From Sandaracinus sp. (GTDB lineage: Bacteria > Myxococcota_A > Polyangia > Polyangiales > Houyiibacteriaceae), in NCBI GenBank assembly GCA_002699025.1, contig PABA01000193.1, positions 1 to 32,492 on the forward strand: 32,492 nucleotides of DNA, given 5' to 3'. Both the position numbers and the translations under genes were made by a program. Positions 17,650 to 25,713 of the stretch are shown one piece after another. The notes below the pieces were generated by a model that was not told where the DNA came from, made no database searches, and was given only the letters and a program-made list of their open reading frames with translations. Every line of letters begins with the position of its first letter. Position 1 is the first letter of the stretch.

Positions 17650-17790
17650 GGCGTTTGACGCTCCGCTTCGACGCCCCGCTTCGACGCGCTTCGGCACACC
17701 GTTCGACGCGCCCTCGCTCCAAGCCACCGTTCGACGCCACCGCTCCAAGCCACCGTTCGACGCCACCGCTCGACGCCACGACGCCACCGC
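17650..17790. repeat. 26-bp repeat and TTCGACG-rich spacer
   Basis: CGCTCCAAGCCACCGTTCGACG plus CCAC recurs at 17715 and 17741 with a degenerate third copy at about 17767; TTCGACGC units precede it at 17668-17700. The TTCGACG core also occurs in the 14-bp array at 9679-9762. The interval 17596-17828 holds no gene. Confidence 0.7.
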
Positions 17791-17828
17791 GACGCGCTCC
17801 CCTTTCACGCCACACCCCGGGCGGACCC

Positions 17829-19322
17829 ATGGTCGCTGCCAGCTTTCTCTTCTTCCTGCTCGCCTTCACCGTCATCGGCATCGCCTCCGTCAAGGGCAAG
17901 GAGGCCGACACGCCGGAGGACTACCTCGTCGCGAACCGGAACGTGAAGCCGGGCCTCGCGGCGCTCTCGGCGGTCGCCACGAACAACAGCGGCTTCATGT
18001 TCGTCGGGCTGATCGGCTTCGCCTACGGCTACGGCGTGCAGGCCGTCTGGCTCCACGCGGGCTGGGTCGCCGGCGACATCCTCGTCTGGATCCGCGCGCA
18101 CCGGGTCGTGCGCGAGCGCTCCGGGGACCTCGAGGTCTCGAGCGTGCCCGCGCTCCTCGCCACCGACGACCAGGGCCGCCTCGACCGCGTGCTCGCCACC
18201 GTCGCCGGCCTGCTCACCTTCTTCTTCCTCGCCGGCTACGCGGCGGCCCAGCTCAACGCCGGCAGCACGGCGCTCCACACGCTCTTCGACTGGGACCTCC
18301 GCGTCGGCGCGATCCTCGGCGCGATCATCGTCGTGCTCTACTCGTTCAGCGGCGGCATCCGCGCGTCGATCTGGACGGACGTCGCGCAGGCGATCGTCAT
18401 GCTCATCGCCATGGTCGTGCTCCTCGGCTCGGCCATGGCGAAGATCCCGCTGACCGAGATCGGCCAGGCGCTCCGCGCCGAGGACCCGATGCTCGTCCAG
18501 TGGGTCCCCGACGACCTCACCTTCGGCCTCTCGCTCTACGTGCTCGGCTTCGTCTTCGGCGGGCTCGGCATCCTCGGGCAGCCGCACATCCTCGTGCGGA
18601 GCATGTCCGTGAACGACCCGAAGAACATGGGCCGCGCGCGGAACGCCTACTTCCTCTGGTACATCCCCTTCAGCGTCGCCGCCGTGCTCGTCGGCCTCTA
18701 CGCGCGCCTGCTCGTGCCCGACCTCGAGTCCATGGCCGCCGTGGAGCTGGTCGAGCCGGCCGAGCTCGCGCTCCCGGAGCTCGCCTCGCGCCTGCTGCCC
18801 GACGTGCTCGTCGGGCTCTCGCTGGCGGGCCTCTTCTCGGCGACCATGTCCACGGCCGACTCGCAGATCCTGAGCTGCTCGGCCGCGGTCACGCAGGACA
18901 TCGCGCCGCGCTGGAAGAACAGCTACCTCGCCTCGAAGATCGCCACCGTCACCGTCACCGGGCTCGCGCTCACGGTCGCGCTCACGGCGAACGAGGGCGT
19001 CTTCAGCCTGGTGCTGATCGCCTGGTCGGCGCTCGGCGCGACGCTCGGGCCGCTGATGATCCTGCGCCTCGCGGGGCGGCCCATCCGCACGGGCGTCGCC
19101 ATCCTGATGATGGGCTCGGGGCTGGCGACGGTGATCATCTGGGACGCGCTCGGGCACAGCGGCGCCATGTTCAAGCTGCTCCCGGGCATGGCCGTGCCCT
19201 TCCTGATCTACGGGCTCAGCCCGCTGATCACGCGCGACCGCGGCCACCCGAAGAAGAAGCATCCGGACGCCGCCGAGGCCGCGAAGGGCGAGCCCGACGC
19301 CGAGGCCGCCGCCGCCGAGTGA
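17829..19322 (+). CDS. sodium:solute symporter (SSS/PutP family)
   Basis: An inner-membrane transporter of 497 residues with about 13 hydrophobic helices. It couples sodium entry to uptake of a small organic solute. Signatures are the N-terminal SVKGKEADTPEDYLVANRNV, the sodium-site region ALSAVATNNSGFMFVGLIG, LYSFSGGIRASIWTDVAQ, GGLGILGQPHILVRSM (the SSS signature area), and ADSQILSCSAAVTQDI. The C-terminal tail after residue 465 is basic, then acidic and Ala-rich. ATG 17829 begins directly with the first membrane helix. By family it could carry proline, glycine betaine or ectoine; its place after ectABC favours a compatible solute. A hairpin lies between it and ectC, so it likely has its own promoter. 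Confidence 0.9.
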   Translation: MVAASFLFFLLAFTVIGIASVKGKEADTPEDYLVANRNVKPGLAALSAVATNNSGFMFVGLIGFAYGYGVQAVWLHAGWVAGDILVWIRAHRVVRERSGDLEVSSVPALLATDDQGRLDRVLATVAGLLTFFFLAGYAAAQLNAGSTALHTLFDWDLRVGAILGAIIVVLYSFSGGIRASIWTDVAQAIVMLIAMVVLLGSAMAKIPLTEIGQALRAEDPMLVQWVPDDLTFGLSLYVLGFVFGGLGILGQPHILVRSMSVNDPKNMGRARNAYFLWYIPFSVAAVLVGLYARLLVPDLESMAAVELVEPAELALPELASRLLPDVLVGLSLAGLFSATMSTADSQILSCSAAVTQDIAPRWKNSYLASKIATVTVTGLALTVALTANEGVFSLVLIAWSALGATLGPLMILRLAGRPIRTGVAILMMGSGLATVIIWDALGHSGAMFKLLPGMAVPFLIYGLSPLITRDRGHPKKKHPDAAEAAKGEPDAEAAAAE

Positions 19323-19340
19323 CGCGACGCGGTCGGCCCA

Positions 19341-19429
19341 CGCTCGCTTCGAGCGCGACGCGGCCGGTCTCCCCCGGCGCCCCCGGGTGACCGGCGTGGT
19401 CGACTCGTTTCGAGCGTGACGCGCCCGGT
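19341..19429 (+). terminator. imperfect repeated hairpin after the symporter
   Basis: CGCTC-GCTTC-GAGCG at 19341-19355 and CTCG-TTT-CGAG at 19404-19414 are small hairpins within two imperfect copies of a TTCGAGCGYGACGCG-GGTC module. Their position past the symporter stop suggests termination, without a T-tract. The spacer 19323-19509 has no gene. Confidence 0.4.
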
Positions 19430-19509
19430 CGTGCTAGCGCCGCGTCCCCACCGGCCCGCGCCGGCGTCCCCTCTACCTCACTCCCCCTCACCCCCCCGGC
19501 TCCCCCATC

Positions 19510-20148
19510 ATGGATCTGCGCACGGTCGCGGAGGTCTTCCTCCCGCTCCTCGCCGTCACCAACATCCTCCCGGTCCTCCCGGTCATCCTCTCCACCACGG
19601 AGACGCAGGCCCGCTCCGTCCGTCGCGAGACGCTCCGGTTGGCCTTCGCGACCTCGACCGGCGTCGGCTTCGTCTTCCTGCTCCTCGGCGGCCCGGCGCT
19701 CACGGCCTGGGGCCTCACCACCGAGGACCTCCGCATCGCCGGCGGCCTGACGCTCCTCGTCTTCGCGATCTACGACATGCTCTTCTCGCGCGCCGAGCGG
19801 AAGCAGCGCGTGCAGGACGACGACGAGGCGCTCCGCGACAGCCTCCACGGCGACGAGGACGAGACCGACGTGGGCATCGTGCCCCTCGGCGTGCCCATCC
19901 TCCTCGGCCCCGCGGCCATGACCGCGCTGCTGGTCTTCGCCGAGACGCACGGGCGCCTCGAGGTGTCGATCGCCTTCCTCGGCAACGCGCTGATCAACGG
20001 CGCGCTCCTCTTCAACGCCGACCTCGTGCGGCGCCTCGTCGGGCGCCCCTTCATCCGCGCGACCGGCAAGGTGATGGGCGTCGTCCTCGCCACCCTCGCC
20101 GTGTCGATGATCCGCGTGGGGCTCACGAAGCTGATCGAGGGCGGCTGA
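19510..20148 (+). CDS. MarC family integral membrane protein (UPF0056)
   Basis: A membrane protein of 212 residues with about six helices. The family mark is the pair of half-repeats, VTNILPVLPVILSTT near the N-terminus and VPLGVPILLGPAAMTALLV at about 125-143. Family members are about 200-215 residues long. The loop between the halves (FSRAERKQRVQDDDEALRDS to DEDETD) is acidic and longer than usual in appearance. MarC proteins were once linked to multiple antibiotic resistance but their function remains unsettled. The ATG lies in TCATGG with a pyrimidine-rich leader and no clear Shine-Dalgarno. It is a single-gene unit with a strong hairpin behind. Confidence 0.92.
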   Translation: MDLRTVAEVFLPLLAVTNILPVLPVILSTTETQARSVRRETLRLAFATSTGVGFVFLLLGGPALTAWGLTTEDLRIAGGLTLLVFAIYDMLFSRAERKQRVQDDDEALRDSLHGDEDETDVGIVPLGVPILLGPAAMTALLVFAETHGRLEVSIAFLGNALINGALLFNADLVRRLVGRPFIRATGKVMGVVLATLAVSMIRVGLTKLIEGG

Positions 20149-20165
20149 GGGCCGGCCGAGGGCGG

Positions 20166-20190
20166 GGCCAGCGCGGCCCGAGCGCTGGCC
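20166..20190 (+). terminator. hairpin after marC-like gene
   Basis: GGCCAGCGC pairs perfectly with GCGCTGGCC around a 7-base loop, 17 bp past the stop codon. No T-run follows. Confidence 0.6.
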
Positions 20191-20238
20191 GAGCGCAGCC
20201 CGAACGCGGCCCGAGCGCAGCCCGAGCGCAGCCCGAAC
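20173..20238. repeat. 11-bp tandem repeat, six copies
   Basis: Six adjoining variants of GCRGCCCGARC; the second, GCTGGCCGAGC, forms part of the preceding terminator stem. They lie between convergent genes. Confidence 0.85.
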
Positions 20239-20243
20239 GAGAA

Positions 20244-20270
20244 GACCCGCGCAGCATCGCCGCGCGGGTC
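20244..20270 (-). terminator. hairpin after coiled-coil gene
   Basis: GACCCGCGC pairs perfectly with GCGCGGGTC around a 9-base loop. Read on the minus strand, TTCTCGTT follows the stem, fitting termination of the gene that ends at 20295. Confidence 0.65.
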
Positions 20271-20294
20271 CAGCAGCCGCCGAGCGGCGCGCGC

Positions 20295-20552
20295 TCAGCT
20301 CTTCTGCTTGGCGTCGATCTTCTCGCGGATGCGCTTCAGCTCCACCTCGAGCTCGCCGAGCGTGGTGCGCACCTCGTCGGTGATCTGATCGCCGAGCTTG
20401 CCGGCCTTCGTCTCGGCCTCCTGGCTGAGCTTCTCGATGCGCGTGTCGAGCTTCTCGAAGGCGTCGCGCGCGTCCATGCCCGCCAGGTGGAGCTTGAGCT
20501 TGAGCTCGTCGCGGGCGCGGAGGATGTCGTTCCAGAGCTTGTTCTCGGACAT
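20295..20552 (-). CDS. small coiled-coil protein
   Basis: A soluble, highly charged protein of 85 residues that is almost entirely predicted helix. From about residue 30, heptad-like spacing is visible (FEKLDTRIEKLSQEAETKAG, LGELEVELKRIREKIDAKQ). There is no signal peptide. GAGAGA lies upstream of the ATG. It has the look of small stress or chaperone-like coiled-coil proteins, but I do not recognise a named family. It stands alone between a hairpin on the 3' side and a 256-bp spacer on the 5' side, in which I see no gene. Confidence 0.8.
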   Translation of the reverse strand: MSENKLWNDILRARDELKLKLHLAGMDARDAFEKLDTRIEKLSQEAETKAGKLGDQITDEVRTTLGELEVELKRIREKIDAKQKS

Positions 20553-20808
20553 GGTGTTCTCTCTCGGTCCTGCGGGGAGCGGTCCCGGCGCCAGGCGCCA
20601 TGCCCTGCGCCGACCGCTCGTCGTCGTGCCCCTCGGATGAGCAAGAGCCGTACCTCTCTGGCGTCGGCGAGCGCCGAGCCCGGCGCCCCGGGACGAAACG
20701 CCCCAGCCGGGCCCGCCCGAGACACCGGCCCTTCGATGAGGCTGCAGCTCGCCGCTCTGCCCGAAAGGGCCGCGCGCAACACGTGCGCGAGGTCCCGGTT
20801 CGGCGCGA

Positions 20809-22287
20809 TCACTCTGCGCGTGCGTCGATCCAGGCGAGCAGCGCCGGCCCGTCGAGAGGCCGGTCGCTCATCGCCGCGAGGACGTCCTCCGGATCGCCGC
20901 CGGCCCGGAGGTGCGCGACGGCGCGCTCGAGGGCCCGCGGGTCGGCCTCGAGGCTGGCGGCCACCATGGCGTAGCTCTGGTGGTAGGCGAGCAGCGCGCT
21001 CTGCCGGTCGTCGATGACGACGAAGCTCCCCTCGAGGCTCGGAAAGGGGATGTAGGTGCGCTCCCGGGCGAGGAGCGCGAGGGAGCGCGCGCGGGCCGGG
21101 AGCTCCCGCTCCTCGAGCAGCTGCGCGGTGCCCTCCTGGAGCCAGAGCGGCGCCCGGGGCGCGACCTCCCCGAGCTGCGCGTGGAGGCTCTCGTGGCGGA
21201 GCGTGGCGCGCGCCGCCGGGCGGAGCTCCGCGCCCGCGAAGGGCTCGGGCGGGAGGTGCATCGCGCCGTCGAAGAGCGCGCCGCTCCAGGCCGGGCCGCA
21301 GGTCGCCGCGCGGAACGCGGCCCGGTCCGGGTAGACGATGGCGACCAGCTCCGCGCGGCGCGGCGTGCCCAGCAGCCGGGCGGCATCGTCCAGGGCCTCG
21401 AGGAGCGTCCGGTGGATCTCGGCCGCGCGCGCCTCCTCCAGCGCGTGGTGGAGCGTGACGCCGTCCCGGGTGGTCGCCTCGAGCCGGCGCAGGGCCTCCA
21501 CGCGCGCCTCGACCCGCGGCGTCATGGCGGCCGCCCACTCGTCGTCGGACATCACCGCCCGGTAGGCGACGAGCGCGTCCCGAGCGTCCTCCGCGCGGCC
21601 CTCGCGCAGGCTCCGCGCGGCGTGGGCGACGGCGATGGCCGGCTCCTCCGGGTCCCGGGCGAAGGCCTCGGCGAGGGCGCCGGCGGGGGAGCGCCCGGCG
21701 GCGTCGTCGGCCAGGGCGCGGAGCACCGGCCCGAGCGGGGAGGGCGGGTCGCCTTCGAGTCCGTCGAGCTCGTCGGCCCAGCCTCGGGCCTCGCCCGGCG
21801 CGCCCCGCTGGAGCGCCCAGAGCCCGGCGACGAGGGCCCCGGCGCGCGCCAGGTCGAAGCCGTCCTGCAGGCGCCGCTCCGAGCGTGCCAGCGTCGCGAC
21901 GGCGTCCGCATGACCCGCCGGCTCGGGCTGGAGGATCGCCACCAGCGCCGCCCGCGTCTCCCCGCGCACCTCGCCGCCCCGGAGCAGGCCGAGGGCCCGG
22001 TCCGAGAGCTCGTCGCGCACCGGCCGCACCACCTCGCCGAGGTCGCGGGCGCGCGGCGGCTCGCTCGTCGCGACGCTGCAGCCCGGGAGGCGCATGGCGA
22101 CGCGGGCCGTCGGGGAGCGGAGCACGACCGGCTCCGGCGGCGCGGGCGGGGTGAGCGCGGCGACGGAGTCGTCCGGCGCGCCGGGCGACGCCGGCGCGGG
22201 CTCCCAGGGCGACACGGCGCGCGACGCGGCCCACGCGCCGGCCGCGGCGGCGAGAGCGAGCCACATCAGGAGGGGCGCGCGGCGCAT
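20809..22287 (-). CDS. exported gluzincin-like (peptidase MA-like) protein
   Basis: A protein of 492 residues. A signal peptide or anchor at residues 6-22 is followed by a Pro-rich linker. Residues about 90-300 are helix-rich and Ala-rich, with repeat-like spacing suggestive of TPR or similar solenoid units. The catalytic-looking part has RHESLHAQ with HExxH at 365-369 and PLWLQEGTAQLLE with the third ligand E385, a gluzincin arrangement seen in the peptidase MA-like group. It is probably periplasmic. ATG 22287 is chosen as the start of the signal peptide. Proteins of this layout (solenoid plus MA-like domain) are frequent in Myxococcota; the substrate is unknown. Confidence 0.8.
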   Translation of the reverse strand: MRRAPLLMWLALAAAAGAWAASRAVSPWEPAPASPGAPDDSVAALTPPAPPEPVVLRSPTARVAMRLPGCSVATSEPPRARDLGEVVRPVRDELSDRALGLLRGGEVRGETRAALVAILQPEPAGHADAVATLARSERRLQDGFDLARAGALVAGLWALQRGAPGEARGWADELDGLEGDPPSPLGPVLRALADDAAGRSPAGALAEAFARDPEEPAIAVAHAARSLREGRAEDARDALVAYRAVMSDDEWAAAMTPRVEARVEALRRLEATTRDGVTLHHALEEARAAEIHRTLLEALDDAARLLGTPRRAELVAIVYPDRAAFRAATCGPAWSGALFDGAMHLPPEPFAGAELRPAARATLRHESLHAQLGEVAPRAPLWLQEGTAQLLEERELPARARSLALLARERTYIPFPSLEGSFVVIDDRQSALLAYHQSYAMVAASLEADPRALERAVAHLRAGGDPEDVLAAMSDRPLDGPALLAWIDARAE

Positions 22288-22521
22288 GGCCTCAGTGTCG
22301 CGCGGCGGCGCGCATCGCGCCCGCCGGAGAAGGGGCGGGCCCTCGTTTCGCCGTCGCGGCGCGGCTCGCCGACGCGGCGGTCCGACGATCCCCGGCGAAC
22401 CCTCCACTCCCCCCACGCGCTCCAGCCCCCGCCGCTCGCCCGCCGGGCGCGGGCTCCGGGCGCCGAAGGGGCTCGCCCGCCGTGCCAGGCCGTCGCGGGG
22501 GCATCGACCGAGCGCGGCGGC

Positions 22522-23397
22522 CTAGCGCTCCGTCGGGGTCATCGGCGTCACGTTGGGCGCGAGCCGGAGCCGGGGCTGGATCTGCTTCAACGGCATGCGC
22601 CGCAGCGACTCCTGGATGCGTTCGGTGACGGCCGGGTTCAGCTTCATGGGCGGCGCGTCGCGCACGGCGCGGGGCTCGGCCGCGCCCTCGGCCGTGGCGA
22701 CCTCCTCGGCGGCCGGCGCCTCGGGCATCGGGTCGTTCGGGCCCATGGCCGGGAGCGCGCTCGAGTCGTTGCCCGCCTCGTCGAAGGCGACGAGCGTCAG
22801 CCCCTCGGGCGCGGCGCCCTCGAGCCGATGCGTCGTGGCGTCGGCGCCCAGCTCGGCGACGACCTCGCCGCCGGCCTCGAGCCGGTACCCGGCGACGCCC
22901 CCCTCGTCGATGGCCGGCGCCCACTCGAGGGCCGTCGCCACCACCGCGGGCTCCGCCGCCGCGTCCTCCGTCTCGGCGCCCTCGCCTCCCGGGGCCGCCG
23001 TCTCCTCGGTCGCCACCAGGCGCGCGCCGCGCGGCCACCCGGGCGGCGTGCCGTCGGCGGTCGTCACGGTCACGTGGAGGGGCTCGGAGCCGTTCTCCGC
23101 TTCGTCGAGCGCCTCGACCGTGAAGCGGTACTCGGTCGCGTCCTCGAGCCCTTCGACGGCGTGCTCGCGGAGGTCGCCGCTCACGGTCGTGACCTCGACG
23201 TCGTCCTTCAGGAGCCGATAGCCGGCCACGGCGGTGTCGTCGCTCGCCTCGGACCAGCGCAGCACCACGCGGGTCGCCTCGACCTCGGGCGCCTCGAGGA
23301 GGGCCTCTCCGGTCCAGGTCGGGGGCGTGGTATCGGCGCAGCCGACGAGGGCGAGCAGGAGCAGGGAGGAGACGAACGCGCGCATCGCGCGCAGCAT
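22522..23397 (-). CDS. lipoprotein with fibronectin type III-like domains
   Basis: A predicted lipoprotein of 291 residues. The signal is MLRAMRAFVSSLLLLALVGC with a clear lipobox LVGC, so lipidation would be at C20; ATG 23385, inside the signal, is an alternative start. Two beta-sandwich domains follow: residues about 30-115 (VLRWSEASDDTAVAGYRLL, LEDATEYRFTVEALDEAENG) and about 150-225 (LEWAPAIDEGGVAGYRLEAG, LTLVAFDEAGND), both typical FN3 patterns. The C-terminal 60 residues are Pro/Ala-rich then basic (RIQESLRRMPLKQIQPRLRL). It likely sits on the outer membrane and binds or scaffolds. No clear Shine-Dalgarno is visible. Confidence 0.85.
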   Translation of the reverse strand: MLRAMRAFVSSLLLLALVGCADTTPPTWTGEALLEAPEVEATRVVLRWSEASDDTAVAGYRLLKDDVEVTTVSGDLREHAVEGLEDATEYRFTVEALDEAENGSEPLHVTVTTADGTPPGWPRGARLVATEETAAPGGEGAETEDAAAEPAVVATALEWAPAIDEGGVAGYRLEAGGEVVAELGADATTHRLEGAAPEGLTLVAFDEAGNDSSALPAMGPNDPMPEAPAAEEVATAEGAAEPRAVRDAPPMKLNPAVTERIQESLRRMPLKQIQPRLRLAPNVTPMTPTER

Positions 23398-23757
23398 GGG
23401 CGACGGCGCACGGGTCGTCGAGCGCCAGCGCTCCGGGGAATACGCGGCAGCTCGTGCTCGTGCTCGTGCTCGATTGAGCTCTCCGCCTCTCCGCGTCCGA
23501 ATGTCCGCTCTCGTCGTTCTCGTGAGCACCGAGCGCGCGAAACGCGCGACTCGAGCCAAGCGACTCTGACGACGGCCCCGTCGCCTCGAACGAATCGGGC
23601 CCGGGCCCCATCGACGCTCGGCGAGCGCGACGTCCTTCCGTGCGCATCTGGCGAGCGTTTCGTGGCCGCACGACCCGACCGGAATGATGGACGCGCCCTC
23701 CTCACGCGTCGACGCCGGCCCGAGGACCGGCGTCGAGGCACGATGAGCGGAAGGGCG
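23398..23757. other. intergenic region with hexamer repeat, no gene seen
   Basis: 360 bp with no gene I can support. GCTCGT recurs four times at about 23450-23472, upstream of the FN3 lipoprotein on the minus strand. The right end holds the terminator hairpin described separately. Confidence 0.6.
23709..23736 (-). terminator. 10-bp stem terminator hairpin
   Basis: TCGACGCCGG pairs perfectly with CCGGCGTCGA around an 8-base loop, 21 bp past the stop of the minus-strand gene ending at 23758. No T-run. Confidence 0.65.
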
Positions 23758-24054
23758 TCAGCGCGGGCTGTTCGGGGCGCCGTCGTCCGGCGCGTCGTCC
23801 CCGTCGCCCGGCGCGTCCTCGTCGGGCTCCTCCGGGGCGCCCGCGTCCGGCGGCTCGGGCAGCTCCTCGGGCGGGCCGACGACGTTCGCGTCGAGCAGCG
23901 AGGGCGCGCCATCCGGCATCACACCCCCATCACGCCAAACGGCGCGGGGCCCCGGCGGCGCGACCGACTCGGCGTCGGCCGGAACCATCCAGAGCCCCGC
24001 TCCGAGGAGCGCGATGCCCGCCACGAGGGCGAGCGCCGCGTGGGACCGCGTCAC
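23758..24054 (-). CDS. small acidic, Pro-rich exported or membrane-anchored protein
   Basis: A protein of 98 residues. GTG 24054 overlaps the stop of the preceding gene as GTGA, so translation is coupled. Residues 4-28 (HAALALVAGIALLGAGLWM) form a signal peptide or anchor. The rest is disordered-looking, with Pro, Glu and Asp (PEELPEPPDAGAPEEPDE, GDGDDAPDDG). No known family. The coupling to the Cys-rich protein at 24518 suggests that the two act at the same place on the cell envelope. Confidence 0.75.
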   Translation of the reverse strand: MTRSHAALALVAGIALLGAGLWMVPADAESVAPPGPRAVWRDGGVMPDGAPSLLDANVVGPPEELPEPPDAGAPEEPDEDAPGDGDDAPDDGAPNSPR

Positions 24055-24518
24055 TGCGCGACGGGGTTGGGCGGCGCCGGGCGCGGGGGCGGGGTGCCCT
24101 CGATCTCCCCGGGCACGGGCATCGGGCCAGCCGGTCCGGGCTCCTGGGGCACGAGGTCCACGGGCGCCTCCGGCAGGTGCTGCAGGTCCGTCGAGCAGCA
24201 GTCGCCGCAGTCCGCGGGGACGCACTCGCCGGTGGCCGGGCAACAGGCCTCGCCCTGCTCGCACTGGGTACCGTTGCACATCGGCGCGGCGGGTACCTGC
24301 GCGCTGGGCTCGACCGGATCCACGACGGGATCCGTCTCGATCTCGGCCAGGGGCTCCGTGCCCGCATCCATGGGCGGCATCGTCGGGATGTCGTCCCCCG
24401 GGTCCACTTCGCCGAGCTCGGCCTCCTCACCCTCGTCCGTGCTGAGGGCGCAGGCGCCATACCCGACGCCGACCGCGACCAGCGCGGCGATGACGTAGAG
24501 AGTGATCTTGTTGTCCAT
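24051..24518 (-). CDS. Cys-rich exported protein with N-terminal anchor
   Basis: A protein of 155 residues. ATG 24518 is supported by GGAGG 6 bp upstream. Residues 5-26 form a hydrophobic signal or anchor that ends in Cys23; the residues before it (GYGAC) are a poor lipobox. An acidic Pro-rich linker follows, then a Cys cluster at 81-108 with eight Cys (CNGTQC, ACC, GEC, DCGDCC), similar in spacing to small disulfide-rich domains of myxobacterial surface proteins. The C-terminus is Pro-rich. The gene is divergent from the inositol phosphatase-like gene; the 24519-24715 spacer must hold both promoters, but I see no convincing hexamers. Confidence 0.8.
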   Translation of the reverse strand: MDNKITLYVIAALVAVGVGYGACALSTDEGEEAELGEVDPGDDIPTMPPMDAGTEPLAEIETDPVVDPVEPSAQVPAAPMCNGTQCEQGEACCPATGECVPADCGDCCSTDLQHLPEAPVDLVPQEPGPAGPMPVPGEIEGTPPPRPAPPNPVAQ

Positions 24519-24715
24519 GATGTCCTCCAGCCTCCAAAGGCCGTTCCGGTGGTAGGAAGTGCAGCGCCCGTGCCACCTCGCTCGAGGCTGAAAACGTCGG
24601 GAGTTTCCCGAATCGGTCCCGACTCTTCGTGCAGAGCTTGCGAATCCGACGCCTCCCGCGCGAGCGCTGCGCCCGCCCCATCGACACCGCTGCACGCGCC
24701 TGTCAGGGTCCCGGC

Positions 24716-25498
24716 GTGCGCGACCTGCTGAAGACCACGCTGGCCATCGCCGAGGACGCGGCGACGCTCGTCCTGGCCGGCTTCCGCGACCTCGACGCCG
24801 TCGAGAAGAAGGGGACGATCGACCTGGTCACGGAGTACGACCTGAAGGCCGAGGCGCGCATCCGCGAGCGCCTCGCCGCGGCCTTCCCGGACGACCAGAT
24901 CGTCGGCGAGGAGGGCGAGGACGGCGCCGTCGATCCGGCGCGCCCGGTCTGGTACGTGGACCCGATCGACGGGACGACGAACTTCGCGCACGGGCACCCC
25001 TTCTTCAGCGTCTCCATCGCGCGCTTCGCGGAGGGCCGCGCGCAGGTCGGCGTGGTGGCGGCGCCGGCGCTCGGCGTGGTCTGGGCGGCCGCCGAGGGGC
25101 TCGGCGCGACGCGGAACGGCGCGCTCTGCCGCGTGTCCGAGCGGGCGACGCTCGAGGACGCGCTCTGCGCCACGGGCTTCCCCTACGACCGCTGGACGGC
25201 CGAGGACGACAACCTGCGCGAGCACCGCGCCTTCCTGAAGCGGACGCGCGGCATCCGGCGCTGCGGCTCGGCGGCGATCGACCTCTGCCTCGTGGCGGAC
25301 GGCACCTACGACCTCTACTGGGAGCAGCGCCTGAGCCCCTGGGACATGGCGGCGGGCGCCTGCCTGGTGGCCGAGGCCGGCGGCACGCTCACGGACTACG
25401 ACGGCGGCCCCGCGGACCCGCGCACCGGGCGGCTGGTCGCGTCGAACGGGCGGGTCCACGAGGCGGCGCTCGCGGTGCTGCGCGAAGCGCGGGAGTAG
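24716..25498 (+). CDS. inositol monophosphatase family protein
   Basis: A Mg2+-dependent phosphatase of 260 residues acting on inositol or a related sugar phosphate in the cytoplasm. GTG 24716 is chosen because the usual N-terminal helix begins there. The catalytic motifs are the metal ligand Glu in VGEEGE (E65/E66), DPIDGTTNF (D82, D85) and SPWDMAAGACLVAEAGG (D210). The length is the family norm of about 260-270. It may be SuhB-, HisN- or CysQ-like; the sequence does not decide. It is followed by the GGT-like gene on the same strand after 215 bp. Confidence 0.93.
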   Translation: MRDLLKTTLAIAEDAATLVLAGFRDLDAVEKKGTIDLVTEYDLKAEARIRERLAAAFPDDQIVGEEGEDGAVDPARPVWYVDPIDGTTNFAHGHPFFSVSIARFAEGRAQVGVVAAPALGVVWAAAEGLGATRNGALCRVSERATLEDALCATGFPYDRWTAEDDNLREHRAFLKRTRGIRRCGSAAIDLCLVADGTYDLYWEQRLSPWDMAAGACLVAEAGGTLTDYDGGPADPRTGRLVASNGRVHEAALAVLREARE

Positions 25499-25643
25499 CG
25501 CCCGGCGCGAGTGCCTGCCGCGAGGACGGCGCGGCGGGTCGTGTCGACGAGGCCCACGCGCGTCAGCGAACGCGCCCCCCTCGCTCGTGCCCCCGCGCCT
25601 GCCCGCTCGAGGCGGGCGCGGAGCCTCTGTCCCTCTTCGGTGC

Positions 25644-25684
25644 CCACGGGCAGGGGCACGGGCAGGGGCACGGGCACGGGCTTT
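25644..25684. repeat. 12-bp GGGCAGGGGCAC repeat
   Basis: About three copies of GGGCAGGGGCAC or GGGCAC in the spacer between the phosphatase and GGT-like genes. The spacer 25499-25713 contains no gene. Confidence 0.75.
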
Positions 25685-25713
25685 GGTCTGCGTTATCCGC
25701 TAGGTCCCCCTCC

